Assembly: GCA_945890485.1 (NCBI GenBank)
Contig: CAMDCN010000008.1
Coordinates: 245,473 to 309,472, forward strand
Direction of reading: 5' to 3'
Origin: Candidatus Sulfopaludibacter sp. SbA3
GTDB taxonomy: Bacteria > Acidobacteriota > Terriglobia > Bryobacterales > Bryobacteraceae
Length of the DNA stretch: 64,000 nt
In this document: one piece after another, positions 16,973 to 26,436 of the stretch
Position numbering within the stretch: position 1 is the first letter of the stretch
Layout: every line of letters starts with the position of its first letter
The notes under the pieces: generated by a model
The model's database searches: none
Seen by the model: only the letters and a program-made list of their open reading frames with translations
What the model was told of the DNA's origin: nothing
Position numbers and translations under genes: made by a program

Positions 16973-19900
16973 ATGGCGTCGTTCTCCATCCGCAACCCCT
17001 ACTTCATCCTCGTCTGCTCGCTCATCCTCAGCATTCTCGGTAGCGCCACGCTGCTCCGCATGCCTGTCGATATGTTCCCGGCGATGGATCTGACGGTCAT
17101 CGCGATTGCCACCTTCTATCCCGGCATGCCCCCCGAGCAGGTCGAAAAGAACATCACCGAACGCCAGGAGCGCTTCTTCACCCTCGCCCCCGGCATCGAG
17201 CACATCGAGTCCCGCTCCCTCACCGGCGCGAGCATCATCAAGATCTACTTCCGGCCCGGTACCAACCCCGAGGCCGCGGCCTCCACGATGGCCAATCTCG
17301 CGGCGGCCGAACAGCGCCGCATGCCCCCCGGCACCCTGCCGCCTATCGTTCTCCGTTTCGACGCCTCCAGCCTCCCCGTCTGCCTCATCGCCCTCCGCGG
17401 CCCCGGCCTCACGGAGGCCCAGCTCCGCGACGTCGGCCACTACCGCGTCCGCACCCAGGTCGCCAAAGTCCAGGGCGCCGCCGTGCCTCCGCCCTTCGGC
17501 GGCCGCTACCGCCAGATCATGGTTTACGTCGAGCCGCAGAAGCTCCAGCAATATGGCATGAGCGCCATGGACGTCGTTCGCGCCGTCAACGAAAACAACG
17601 TTGTCATGCCCGCCGGCTCCATCAAGATTGGCCCGGTCGACTACCCCATCTTCACCAACTCCCAGTTCACCGACCTCGAAGGCATCCTCGCCCTCCCGGT
17701 CCGCTCCACCGGCCAGGCCGTCATCCGGGTCGGCGATGTCGCACGCGTTCAGGACGCCTCTCAGGTCCAATTCAACATCGTCCGCGTCGACGGCCAGGCC
17801 TCCGTCTATCAGCCCGTCCTCCGCCAAGGCGGCGATTCCAACACCATCCGCGTCGTCGACGCCGTTCGCCAGGAGGTCACCCGCCTCCTCGACGTCCCCG
17901 ACGGCCTCGAAGCCCGCGTCGTCTTCGACCAGTCGAAGTTCATCTCCCGTGCCATCCATACGCTCATTGAAGAAGGAGCCATCGGCCTCGCGCTCACCTC
18001 CATCACCATCCTGATCTTCCTCGGCAGTTGGCGCGCCACCCTGGCCGTCTTCTTCTCCATCCCACTCTCCGCCCTCGCCGCCATCCTCTTCCTCTATGCC
18101 GGCAACGGCTCTCTGAACGCGATGACCCTCGGCGGCCTCGCCCTCGCCTTCTCCCGGCTCATCGACGATTCCGTCGTCGTCCTCGAAAACATCTTCCGTC
18201 ACATGGAAATGGGCACGCCCGCCCGCCAAGCCGCCGAAATCGGCGCCAAGGAAGTCGCCCTCCCCGTCCTCGCCTCCACCCTCACCACGGCCATCGTCTT
18301 CCTGCCCATTGTTTTCCTTTCCGGTGTCAGCCGCGACCTGTTCACCGCCCTCGGCCTCATGGTGGTGCTCTCGCTTCTGGCGTCCTACCTGGTCTCGATG
18401 ACCGTCGTCCCCCTCTTCTGCGCCCGTGTCCGCAACCTCCATCACGCGCACGAATCCGCCACCGGCTGGTTCTTCTATTTCAACCGCGCCTTCGTCTCCC
18501 TCATGACGCTCTATGAGCGAGCCCTCGGCCCGGTCATTCGTGCCCCGTGGGTCGTCCTCGGCGCCGTCGCCGCTCTCTTCTTCGCCAGCCTTCTGCTGTT
18601 GCCGGGCCTCGGCAAGGCCTTCTTTCCTCGCACCGACGCCGGCCAGTTCGTCATGAACCTCAAAGCCGCCAGCGGCACCAGCCTCGAACAAACGCAGGAA
18701 GCGGTCATCCGCGTCGAAGAGCTGGTCAAGCGCATTGTCAAACCGGAAGAGCTCGAAATGATGGTCGCCAACGTCGGCGTCGTCCCCGACTTCTCCGCCA
18801 TCTACACCTCCAACTCTTCTCCCCACACGGCCTTCCTCCAGGTCAGTCTCAAGGACGATAAGAAGACCCCCAGCATCGAATACATGCGCCGCATGCGCCA
18901 AGCCATGCGGCAGGAGATGCCTGAACTCGGCGTCTACTTCCAGTCCGGCGGCTTCGTCGATGCGGTGCTCAACTTTGGCATGCCCGCCCCCGTCAATCTC
19001 CAGGTCTCCGGCCCCGATCTCAAGTCCATCCACGCCGTCGCCACGGAGCTCGCCTCCCGCGTTCAACACCTCCCCGGCGTCAGCGATGTCTACATCCCCC
19101 AGGACATCGACAACCCCGCCCTTCGCGTCGAAGTCGATCGCACCCGCGCCAGCCTCCTCGGTCTCTCGCAGCGCGAAATCACGAGCAATCTCATCACGTC
19201 CGTCGCCTCCAACTCCATGATCGCCCCCACCTTCTGGACGGACCCGAAGTCCGGCAACGACTACTTCCTCACCGTTCAAATGCCCGAAAACTTCGTCACC
19301 AACGTAGCCCAACTCCGCAACCTTCCTCTCCGCACGCCCGGGCAGCAGGTCGTCCCCCTCGATTCGGTCGCCTCCGTCTCCCGCGTCGAATCCCCCACCG
19401 AAGTCGCCCACTACGGCCTCCGCAAAGTCACCGATGTCTACGTCAACCTCGACACCGAAGACCTCTCCCGCCCCGTCGCCGCCATGGAGGCCGAACTCGC
19501 CAAAATGCAGCTTCCCAAGGGCGTCCAGGTCACCCTCCGCGGCTCCGTCGTCGGCATGCGCGACGCCTTCCAAGGCTTCGGCACCGGCCTCGCCCTCGCC
19601 CTTCTCCTTCTCTATCTGGTCCTCGTCGCCCAATTCCAAAGCTTCCTCGATCCCGCCCTCATCCTCCTTGCTGTCCCCACCGGCCTCGCCGGCGTCCTCG
19701 TCACCCTCGCCCTCACCAGCACCACCATCAACGTCCAATCCCTCATGGGCGTCATCATGATGACGGGCATCGTCGTTTCCAACTCCATCCTCTTCGTCGA
19801 TGCCGCCCATCGCCAACGCGCCTCTGGCCTCCCCATTGCCGAAGCCGTCTCCCTCGCCGGGCAAATCCGCCTTCGGCCTATTCTTATGACCTCCCTCGCC

Positions 19901-20083
19901 ACCATCATCGGCATGATGCCCATGGCCCTCGCCCTCGGCACCGGCAGCGAGGCCTACGCTCCTCTCGCCCGCGCCATCATCGGCGGTCTCACCGTGTCAC
20001 TCATCACCACCGTCTTCGTCGTACCCGCGGCCTATCTCGTCGCCTACCGCAACCGGCCCATGCCCCAGGAGCAGGCAAATTGA
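16973..20083 (+). CDS. RND-family efflux pump, inner-membrane permease
   Basis: 1036 residues, usual for the AcrB/MdtB group. One membrane helix at the start (about 10-30), a large periplasmic domain, six helices around 330-530, a second periplasmic domain, and six C-terminal helices; internal duplication is visible. The segment GGLALAFSRLIDDSVVVLENIFRH (about residues 385-408, quoted in part) is the helix-4 region; classic pumps have two adjacent Asp residues here and this has the D-D pair, so proton coupling is likely kept. It exchanges protons for substrates taken from the periplasm or outer leaflet. ATG directly follows the adaptor stop. Confidence 0.94.
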   Translation: MASFSIRNPYFILVCSLILSILGSATLLRMPVDMFPAMDLTVIAIATFYPGMPPEQVEKNITERQERFFTLAPGIEHIESRSLTGASIIKIYFRPGTNPEAAASTMANLAAAEQRRMPPGTLPPIVLRFDASSLPVCLIALRGPGLTEAQLRDVGHYRVRTQVAKVQGAAVPPPFGGRYRQIMVYVEPQKLQQYGMSAMDVVRAVNENNVVMPAGSIKIGPVDYPIFTNSQFTDLEGILALPVRSTGQAVIRVGDVARVQDASQVQFNIVRVDGQASVYQPVLRQGGDSNTIRVVDAVRQEVTRLLDVPDGLEARVVFDQSKFISRAIHTLIEEGAIGLALTSITILIFLGSWRATLAVFFSIPLSALAAILFLYAGNGSLNAMTLGGLALAFSRLIDDSVVVLENIFRHMEMGTPARQAAEIGAKEVALPVLASTLTTAIVFLPIVFLSGVSRDLFTALGLMVVLSLLASYLVSMTVVPLFCARVRNLHHAHESATGWFFYFNRAFVSLMTLYERALGPVIRAPWVVLGAVAALFFASLLLLPGLGKAFFPRTDAGQFVMNLKAASGTSLEQTQEAVIRVEELVKRIVKPEELEMMVANVGVVPDFSAIYTSNSSPHTAFLQVSLKDDKKTPSIEYMRRMRQAMRQEMPELGVYFQSGGFVDAVLNFGMPAPVNLQVSGPDLKSIHAVATELASRVQHLPGVSDVYIPQDIDNPALRVEVDRTRASLLGLSQREITSNLITSVASNSMIAPTFWTDPKSGNDYFLTVQMPENFVTNVAQLRNLPLRTPGQQVVPLDSVASVSRVESPTEVAHYGLRKVTDVYVNLDTEDLSRPVAAMEAELAKMQLPKGVQVTLRGSVVGMRDAFQGFGTGLALALLLLYLVLVAQFQSFLDPALILLAVPTGLAGVLVTLALTSTTINVQSLMGVIMMTGIVVSNSILFVDAAHRQRASGLPIAEAVSLAGQIRLRPILMTSLATIIGMMPMALALGTGSEAYAPLARAIIGGLTVSLITTVFVVPAAYLVAYRNRPMPQEQAN

Positions 20084-21345
20084 TCGCTCGTCTCTGCCTC
20101 CCCCTCACCCTAGCTCTGGCTCTCAATGCCGAGGTGCTCACGCTCCCGGACGCCGAAGCCCGGGCCCTCCGCCAGCACCCGCGCCTCGCCGTCGCCCGCG
20201 CGATGCAACGCGTTGCCGCCGCCGCTCCCGGCCAGGTCCGCGCCCGCCTCAGCCCCCAGGTTGACGGCATCGTCACCGGCTCCATCGCCGAACACGGCTC
20301 CCGCATGGGCGTCGGCGGCATCAACGCGCCGGACCTGTTCTCCCGCCTCGGCGCCGGCATCGGCATCTCCCAACTCGTCACCGATTTCGGCCGCACCAAG
20401 CTGATCGCCGAAAGCCTCGACGCTCAAACCATATCGCGGGAAGAGGGAGTCCGCGGCGTCGCCGCCGAAATCCGCCTCCAGGTCCGCACCGCCTACGCCC
20501 GCGCCCTCGCCGGCCAAGCCGCAGTCGCCGTCGCCCGCGAAACGGTCACCGCCCGCGAAGGCATCCTCCGCCAGGCCCGCGCTCTTAGCGAGAGCCAACT
20601 CCGCTCCACCCTCGACGCCGGCTTCGCCGAAGTCCGCGTCGCCGAAGCGCAGCTCCTGGTCACCCGCTCGCAAAACGAAGCCAAGTCCGCCCTCATCGCG
20701 CTTGCCCAAGCGATGGGCGAGGCGACCGTGCAGGATTGGCGACTTGCCGAGCCCCAACAAACGTCTCTCCCCGGCGACCCCGCCACCCTGGCCGCCGAAG
20801 CTCTCGCCGCCCGCCCTGAAGTCGCGGCCCTCCGCCAAACCGTCGAAAGCGCCCGCCGCCTCGCCGCCAGCGACCGCAAACTCAACATGCCCACCCTCAC
20901 CGCCAGCGGCCTCGCCGGCGCCATCGTCGTCGGCGACAAACGGCTCCGGCCCCGCTACCTCGGCGTCGGCCTCAATCTCAACCTTCCTCTCTGGAATGGC
21001 CACGCCTTCGATTATCGCCGCGAGGAATCCCAGGCCCGCGTCGCCCAAGCCGAAAGTGAACTCAAGGAGCTCGAACTCCGCATCGCCGGCGCAGTCCAGC
21101 AAGCGCACCTCGAATGGCAAACCGCGCTCAGCAACGTCGACGTCACCCGCCGCCTCGAAGAGCAATCCGTCCGCACTCTCCGCTTGGCGGAAGAACGCTA
21201 CCGCGCCGGCCTCGGCACCGTCGTTGAATACAATCAGGCGCAGTTAGACGTCGCCGTCGCCCGTCTCGCTCAGGCCGGCGCCCGCTTTGAAGTTCTCGTC
21301 CGCGCGGCGATGGTCGAGTTCTCCACCGGCCGCCTCTCCCGCTAG
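20080..21345 (+). CDS. TolC-family outer-membrane efflux channel
   Basis: 421 residues. The TTG start (20080-20082) overlaps the pump's TGA, giving TTGA coupling. A short signal peptide (about 1-16) is followed by two internally repeated helical halves rich in Ala, Glu, Gln and Arg, each about 190 residues, as in TolC/OprM proteins (for example [16 protein letters not shown] in the first repeat and [17 protein letters not shown] in the second). It forms the outer-membrane exit duct for the RND pump. The gene's stop overlaps the stop of the convergent cupin gene by four bases, leaving no room for a terminator. Confidence 0.92.
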   Translation: MIARLCLPLTLALALNAEVLTLPDAEARALRQHPRLAVARAMQRVAAAAPGQVRARLSPQVDGIVTGSIAEHGSRMGVGGINAPDLFSRLGAGIGISQLVTDFGRTKLIAESLDAQTISREEGVRGVAAEIRLQVRTAYARALAGQAAVAVARETVTAREGILRQARALSESQLRSTLDAGFAEVRVAEAQLLVTRSQNEAKSALIALAQAMGEATVQDWRLAEPQQTSLPGDPATLAAEALAARPEVAALRQTVESARRLAASDRKLNMPTLTASGLAGAIVVGDKRLRPRYLGVGLNLNLPLWNGHAFDYRREESQARVAQAESELKELELRIAGAVQQAHLEWQTALSNVDVTRRLEEQSVRTLRLAEERYRAGLGTVVEYNQAQLDVAVARLAQAGARFEVLVRAAMVEFSTGRLSR

Positions 21346-21884
21346 TACCGCCAAACCCGCGCCAACTCACCCCCCAACGGATCCGCCGCCGGGAAGGGAA
21401 GCCGCCGCATCCGCTCCACCGCCGCCGCGTCCGGCCCCTCCCGGCACAGGTCCCAGCGCTGCGCCAGCGCGTAAGCCCCAATCACCAGAAAATCCCCCGA
21501 CGCCGACACCCGGCAATGCCCCGTCCCGCACGGCAGGATCGCCACATCCCCCGCCCGCACGGTCACCTCCTTCCCGCCCGGCGCCGGCCCGCCCAGCAAC
21601 AGCCGCGCCTCCCCACCGGCAAACCCCAACACCTCATGCGCCGTCGAGTGGTAGTGGTGAAACGGATACACCCCGTTCCGCCACTCCGGCGTCCACCCGT
21701 GTTTCCGGAACAAAGCCTCCATCGCATCCGCCTTCCCCGGCTCCATCACCCCTCGCCATAACAACACCGGCAACGCCTCATTGTTCGGTACCCAGCCGTT
21801 CCGCTTCAGCAGCAACACCTCCGGCCCCGCCGCCCCCAAACTCGATAGTCCTGTCAATAAACCAGCCATTGTCCGCCGCTTCAT
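21342..21884 (-). CDS. Cupin-fold protein with a signal-like N-terminus
   Basis: 180 residues from the ATG at 21884 (an in-frame TTG at 21908 is possible but has no ribosome site). The start [13 protein letters not shown] resembles a Tat or Sec signal. The core [12 protein letters not shown], then [21 protein letters not shown] is a double cupin motif: His-x-His with a following Glu and a distal His as metal ligands. Proteins of this form bind a metal and act as small enzymes or sugar-binding sensors. The substrate is unknown. It converges on the efflux operon and is separated from the divergent amidase gene by 44 bp. Confidence 0.72.
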   Translation of the reverse strand: MKRRTMAGLLTGLSSLGAAGPEVLLLKRNGWVPNNEALPVLLWRGVMEPGKADAMEALFRKHGWTPEWRNGVYPFHHYHSTAHEVLGFAGGEARLLLGGPAPGGKEVTVRAGDVAILPCGTGHCRVSASGDFLVIGAYALAQRWDLCREGPDAAAVERMRRLPFPAADPLGGELARVWRY

Positions 21885-21928
21885 CCCTCTGACATTACCC
21901 CCGAACAACGTAAAATGAAACTCCCACT

Positions 21929-23326
21929 ATGCTCACCCGCCGCCACTTCGCCGCCCTCCTCGCCGCCGCCGTGCAAGCGCAACCGCTTCCCTACCAATCC
22001 ATCGCCGAAGCTGCCCAAGCCCTCCGCCGCCGCCAGACCACCTCCCTCGCGCTCACCAACGTCTGCCTCGCCCGTATCGCCGCCGCCCAACCCCGCCTCA
22101 ACGCCTTCATCACCGTACTCGCCGATTCCGCCCGCGCCGAAGCCGCCGCCGCCGACCGCGAACTCGCCGCCGGTCGCCCCCGCGGCCCTCTCCACGGCAT
22201 CCCCATCGCCGTCAAGGATCTCCTGGATGCGAAAGGCGTCCCCACCACCGCCGCCTCCCGCCACTGGGCCAAAAACATCCCCACCCAGGACGCCCCGGCC
22301 CTCGCCAAACTTCGCGAAGCCGGCGCCATCCTCCTCGGCAAGCTCAACATGGACGAGTTCGCCTATAACTTCAGCGGCGAAACCAGCGCCTACGGCACCC
22401 CCCGCAATCCCTGGAACACCGCCCATTCCCCTGGCGGCAGCAGCGGCGGATCCGCCATCGCCATCGCCGCCGGACTCTGCTTCGGCACCGTCGGCTCCGA
22501 CACCGGAGGCTCCATCCGCCTCCCCGCCGCGTTCTGCGGCGTCACCGGTCTAAAAGGTACCTACGGAGCCGTCAACACCGCCGGGGCCGCTGTCCTCGCC
22601 GGCAGCCTCGACCACCTCGGCCCGCTCGCCCACACGGCCGAAGACGCTGCCCGCCTCCACGAAGGTATGGGAGCCCCACCCATCCGCGAAAAGTTGGTCA
22701 AGGTGAAATCCCTCCGCCTCGGCATCGCCCGCCAGATCTTCTGGGACGGAGTGGACCCCGAAACCAACACCATCCTAGCCGAAGCCATCAAGACCCTCGG
22801 CGGGCTCACCGCCGGCGCCCGCGAAGTCACCCTCCCTCCTCTCGAACGCTCTCCCGTCCTCGCCGGCTTCCCCCACGCTTACGTCGAAATCATCTCCGCC
22901 GAGTCCTTCGCCTATCACGCCCAGCGCCTCAAAACCAACCCCGAACTCTTCGACCCCACCACCAAAACCAACCTCGCCGGAGGAGCCGAAGTCACCCCCG
23001 CCCGCTACCAAACCGCTCTAGCCGAACTCCGCCGCCTCCGCGCTAACCCAGCCCCCTGGTTCCGCCAAGCCGACCTCCTCCTCCTTCCCACCGCCCCCGG
23101 CCCCGCCTTCGCCTTTGGCAAGAAGGATCTCGTTTACCTCCGCAACGCCGCCCAATGGAACCTCCTCGGCTTCCCAGCCCTCTCCATCCCCTGCGGCTTC
23201 ACCAAGGACAATCTCCCCATCGGCCTTCAGCTCGTCTCCGCCCCCAACCGCGAAGACCAACTCATCGCCGCCGCCACCGCCTACCAAAAAGTCACCGACT
23301 GGCACCGGAAAACCCCGCGCGGCTAG
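21929..23326 (+). CDS. Tat-exported amidase (amidase signature family)
   Basis: 465 residues. N-terminus MLTRRHFAALLAAA is a twin-arginine-like signal. The amidase signature catalytic triad is in place: Lys in GIPIAVKDLLD (about residue 92), cis-Ser and Ser in HSPGGSSGGSAIA and GSDTGGSIRLPA (about 165-195). These enzymes hydrolyse carboxamides; GatA, AtzF and peptide amidases share the fold. The protein is not GatA: it is exported and there is no gatB/gatC nearby. It leads a four-gene operon with a dipeptidase, an unknown protein and an SMP-30-like enzyme, so it may act in extracytoplasmic breakdown of amides or peptides. Confidence 0.87.
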   Translation: MLTRRHFAALLAAAVQAQPLPYQSIAEAAQALRRRQTTSLALTNVCLARIAAAQPRLNAFITVLADSARAEAAAADRELAAGRPRGPLHGIPIAVKDLLDAKGVPTTAASRHWAKNIPTQDAPALAKLREAGAILLGKLNMDEFAYNFSGETSAYGTPRNPWNTAHSPGGSSGGSAIAIAAGLCFGTVGSDTGGSIRLPAAFCGVTGLKGTYGAVNTAGAAVLAGSLDHLGPLAHTAEDAARLHEGMGAPPIREKLVKVKSLRLGIARQIFWDGVDPETNTILAEAIKTLGGLTAGAREVTLPPLERSPVLAGFPHAYVEIISAESFAYHAQRLKTNPELFDPTTKTNLAGGAEVTPARYQTALAELRRLRANPAPWFRQADLLLLPTAPGPAFAFGKKDLVYLRNAAQWNLLGFPALSIPCGFTKDNLPIGLQLVSAPNREDQLIAAATAYQKVTDWHRKTPRG

Positions 23327-23339
23327 TATACTGGCGCCA

Positions 23340-24509
23340 ATGACCCGCCTGGCCTCCCTCCTCCTCCTGTCCGCCGTAATCCTCCCCGCACAAGACCGCT
23401 TCGCCAACCTGATGAAGGACCTCCTCATCTTCGACGCCCACATCGACACCCCCCGCTACTTCGCCGACGAAAACTACCGCCTCCGCGACCGCCACAACTA
23501 CTACGAACTCGACATCCCCCGCATGCGCGAAGGCAAGCTCGGCGCCGTCATGTTCGGCCTCTACGCCCAGCCCCAGGACTTCCCCCCCGAACGCTGGCTC
23601 CCCCGCGCCCTCGAAACTCTCGAAGCCCTCCACGCCGAAGTCGAAGCCAACCCCAAGGACATGGAGTTCGCCTATACCGCGGCCGACGTTGAACGCATCC
23701 ACAAATCCGGCAAACTCGCCGCCATGGCCAGCCTCGAAGGCGGCCACCTCATCGCCGACAGCCTCGGTGTCCTCCGCCTCTTCCACCGCCTCGGCATCCG
23801 CTACATGACCCTCGCCCACTTCGCCTCCAACAACTTCGCGGACTCCATGACCGGCCAACCCATCCACACCGGCATCTCCCCCTTCGGCCGCGAACTCATC
23901 CGCGAAATGAACCGTCTCGGCATGATCATTGACGTCTCCCACATCTCCGACAAGGCCGTCCTCGACGCCGTCGAACACTCCCGCGCCCCCGTCATCGCCT
24001 CCCACTCCTCCGCCAAAGCCATCGCCCCCATCATCCGCAACATGCCGGACTCCGTCATCCAAACCATCGCCAAACGCGGCGGCGTCATCTGCCTCAACTT
24101 CCACGCCGGCTATCTCGATAAAGCCGCTTACGACGTGTACTTCCGCAACCGCCCGGCCCGCGACTCCGAGATCAAAGCCGTCACCGACGTCAAACCCATC
24201 GACTGGGAAAAGGTCCGCGCCATCCAGCGCAAATACTTCGAAAAAATGCCGAAGGTCGACATCTCCGTACTCGTCCGCCACCTCGACCACATCGCCAAAA
24301 CCGTCGGCGTCGACCACGTCGGCCTCGGCTCCGACTTCGACGGTATCTCCGGCATGGCCCCCGTCGGCATGGAGGATGTCTCGAAGTACCCCAACATCGT
24401 TAAGGGCCTCATCGGCCTCGGCTACTCCGACTCCGACATCCGCAAAATCATGGGCCTCAATCTCCTTCGGGTCCTCCGCCAAAATGAAGAGGTCGCCAAG
24501 CAAAAATGA
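23340..24509 (+). CDS. Exported M19 membrane dipeptidase
   Basis: 389 residues from ATG 23340 (MTRLASLLLLSAVILPAQ, a signal peptide); the frame is open further upstream but overlaps the amidase. Zinc ligands of the renal-dipeptidase family are visible: FDAHIDT near residue 32, Glu in ASLEGGH near 140, SHSSAKAI and the DHVGLGSDFDG block near 325-335. The family cleaves dipeptides and dehydropeptides, some L,D substrates, and some lactones. It begins 13 nt after the amidase, and its stop overlaps the next start (ATGA). Confidence 0.9.
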   Translation: MTRLASLLLLSAVILPAQDRFANLMKDLLIFDAHIDTPRYFADENYRLRDRHNYYELDIPRMREGKLGAVMFGLYAQPQDFPPERWLPRALETLEALHAEVEANPKDMEFAYTAADVERIHKSGKLAAMASLEGGHLIADSLGVLRLFHRLGIRYMTLAHFASNNFADSMTGQPIHTGISPFGRELIREMNRLGMIIDVSHISDKAVLDAVEHSRAPVIASHSSAKAIAPIIRNMPDSVIQTIAKRGGVICLNFHAGYLDKAAYDVYFRNRPARDSEIKAVTDVKPIDWEKVRAIQRKYFEKMPKVDISVLVRHLDHIAKTVGVDHVGLGSDFDGISGMAPVGMEDVSKYPNIVKGLIGLGYSDSDIRKIMGLNLLRVLRQNEEVAKQK

Positions 24510-25678
24510 ACCGCCGCCAATTCCTCGCGCTCGCCGCCCAACCCCCCAAGAAGCGCATCGCCTGCCTATCTTCCACTTACCACGTCCGCTCCCACTCCGA
24601 TAACTTCATCACCCGCTTCCTTGAAGGCTATTGGATCCACGAAGCCCACTACGATCCCCCCTTCGATGTCGCCTCTCTCTGGATGGACCAGATCCACCCC
24701 GGCGACATCGGCCAACGCCTCGCCGCCGCCTATAACGTCCCCATCGCCAAGGACATCGCCGGAGCCCTCACCCTCGGCACCGGCAAACTCGCCGTCGATG
24801 GCGTCGTCCTCGTATGCGAACACGGCGACTACCCCCACAACGCAAAGGACCAGCATCTCTACCCCCGCTACGAGTTCTTTGAGCAGGTCGTCAACGTCTT
24901 CCGCAAATCCGGAAAGGTCTGCCCCGTCTTCGTCGACAAGCACCTCTCTTACGACTGGAAAAAGGCCCAGCAAATGTACCGCTGGTCGCAGGAGCTGAAG
25001 TTCCCCCTCATGGCCGGCTCCAGCGTCCCTGTCACCTTCCGCCGCCCCGAATACGACCCGCCCCGCGGCCTCGTCATGGAGTCGGCCCTCGCCATCGGTG
25101 GAGGCTGGGTCGGCGACGGCGGTATCTTCCATATCTTTGAAACCCTGCAAGCTTTCGTCGAGAGGCGCCGTGGCGGCGAAACCGGCATCCGCGCCGTCCG
25201 CCTCCTCAAGGGCGACGAGGTCTGGAAAGCCGAAAAGCAAGGCCTCTGGCACCGCGACCTTCTCGACGCCGCCCTCGCCCGCCAACTCAAACCCACCGGC
25301 CAGCGCCCGGAAGACATGACCGCCGTCCTCGGCATCATCGAGTACCGGGACGGCTTCCAAGCCGCGACGCTCGCCTTGAGCGGAGTCTCCGAATACATCG
25401 CCGCGGTCAAGCCGAAGCACGGCCCCCCGCAAGCGACGCTCTGCTACATCCCCATCGAAAATTCAAACAACTTCTCCATGCTCGTCCACGGCATCACGCA
25501 GATGATCCAAACCGGCCAGCCCGCCGTCGACGTCCGCCGCACTCTGTTAGTCTCCGGCGCCCTCGACAGCCTGATGGAATCCGGCTACCAGAAGGGAAAG
25601 CGCATCGAAACCCCGGACCTCACCATTGCCTATAAGCCCCCGCGCGATAGTTGGTACGCCAAAGGGGAGGGATCCTAA
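24506..25678 (+). CDS. Tat-exported protein of unknown function
   Basis: 390 residues opening MNRRQFLALAAQPPKKRIACL, a twin-arginine signal typical of acidobacterial enzymes. No conserved domain name came to mind. Features: Asp/His/Tyr-rich blocks (WIHEAHYDPPFDVASLWMDQI, quoted in part; CEHGDYPHNAKDQHLYPRY), a Gly-rich SALAIGGGWVGDGG segment and several conserved-looking aromatic residues, no cysteine motif, no membrane segment beyond the signal. The ATG overlaps the dipeptidase stop (ATGA) and its own stop overlaps the SMP-30 start (TAATG), so it belongs firmly to the operon and may act on the same substrate. An alpha/beta fold of the Rossmann type is possible from the strand pattern at residues 18-110. 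Confidence 0.7.
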   Translation: MNRRQFLALAAQPPKKRIACLSSTYHVRSHSDNFITRFLEGYWIHEAHYDPPFDVASLWMDQIHPGDIGQRLAAAYNVPIAKDIAGALTLGTGKLAVDGVVLVCEHGDYPHNAKDQHLYPRYEFFEQVVNVFRKSGKVCPVFVDKHLSYDWKKAQQMYRWSQELKFPLMAGSSVPVTFRRPEYDPPRGLVMESALAIGGGWVGDGGIFHIFETLQAFVERRRGGETGIRAVRLLKGDEVWKAEKQGLWHRDLLDAALARQLKPTGQRPEDMTAVLGIIEYRDGFQAATLALSGVSEYIAAVKPKHGPPQATLCYIPIENSNNFSMLVHGITQMIQTGQPAVDVRRTLLVSGALDSLMESGYQKGKRIETPDLTIAYKPPRDSWYAKGEGS

Positions 25679-26436
25679 TGCCTCTGCCCATTGACCCCAA
25701 CGAGAAACTAACTCAGATCGCCACCGGCTTCGCACTCGCCGAGGGGCCCGTCTACAGCCGTCGCGGCTACCTGCTCTTCACCGATATCCGGAACCAACGC
25801 ATTCACAAGTGGGAGAAGGGCCAACTCACCACCTTCCGTGAGAATAGCAACCGGGCCAACGGCCTGACGTTCGATCATCAGGGCCGCCTGCTCACCGCCG
25901 AGGGAGGCGGCCGCGTTACGCGGACCGAGAAGAACGGAGCAATCACGGTTCTCGCCGAAAAAGATCTGCAAGGTCCAAACGACATCGTCTACGCGATTGA
26001 CGGAAGCATCTATTTCACCGATCTCCCGAAGGGCCGCGTCTACCAGATCACGCGGCAGGGCGAAGTGCGAGTCGTGGCCGAGACCCCCGGCCCCAATGGA
26101 ATTGCCCTGACGCCGAACCAGCAGCATCTCTACGTAGCCGACTACAAGTTAGGAGGCGTCAAGATTCACGCCATAAACCCCGACGGCCGCTTGCAACCCG
26201 GAAAGCCCTTCGCCCCGCTGACCGTCGACGGCCTGAAGACCGACGAGACAGGCAACGTCTGGATGGCCAGCCTCGACGGTATCGAGGTGTACACGAAGAA
26301 TGGAGAGCCGCTAGGCAAGATCCCGACCCCCGAGCGCCCCACCAACTGTGCCCTCAGCGGGGCGACTCTCTACATCACGACCCCGACCAGCGTCCACCGG
26401 ATCCAAACCAAGGCCTTTGGCACCCGCACCTTCTAA
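25678..26436 (+). CDS. SMP-30/gluconolactonase-like protein
   Basis: 252 residues from ATG 25678, preceded by GGGGAGGG; the start overlaps the previous stop (TAATG). Six-bladed propeller features: FALAEGPVYSRRGYLLFTDIRN near the N-terminus, NGLTFDHQGRL, GPNDIVYAIDGSIYFTDLPKG (quoted in part), PNGIALTPNQQHLYVAD and GLKTDETGNVW near the end. The Glu, Asn and Asp ligands of the SMP-30 calcium site are all present in those blocks. Members hydrolyse lactones or phosphotriesters. No signal peptide is evident, unlike its operon partners. The gene stops 4 bases into the convergent nucleotidyltransferase gene. Confidence 0.9.
   Translation: MPLPIDPNEKLTQIATGFALAEGPVYSRRGYLLFTDIRNQRIHKWEKGQLTTFRENSNRANGLTFDHQGRLLTAEGGGRVTRTEKNGAITVLAEKDLQGPNDIVYAIDGSIYFTDLPKGRVYQITRQGEVRVVAETPGPNGIALTPNQQHLYVADYKLGGVKIHAINPDGRLQPGKPFAPLTVDGLKTDETGNVWMASLDGIEVYTKNGEPLGKIPTPERPTNCALSGATLYITTPTSVHRIQTKAFGTRTF

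Noticed and set aside
16478..19864. An open frame of more than 1,100 codons on the minus strand across the RND pump gene
   Set aside because: It is the mirror of strongly C-ending codons in the pump gene; it has Asp/Glu/Gly-rich low-complexity content and no domain, and the plus-strand product is a perfect RND pump.
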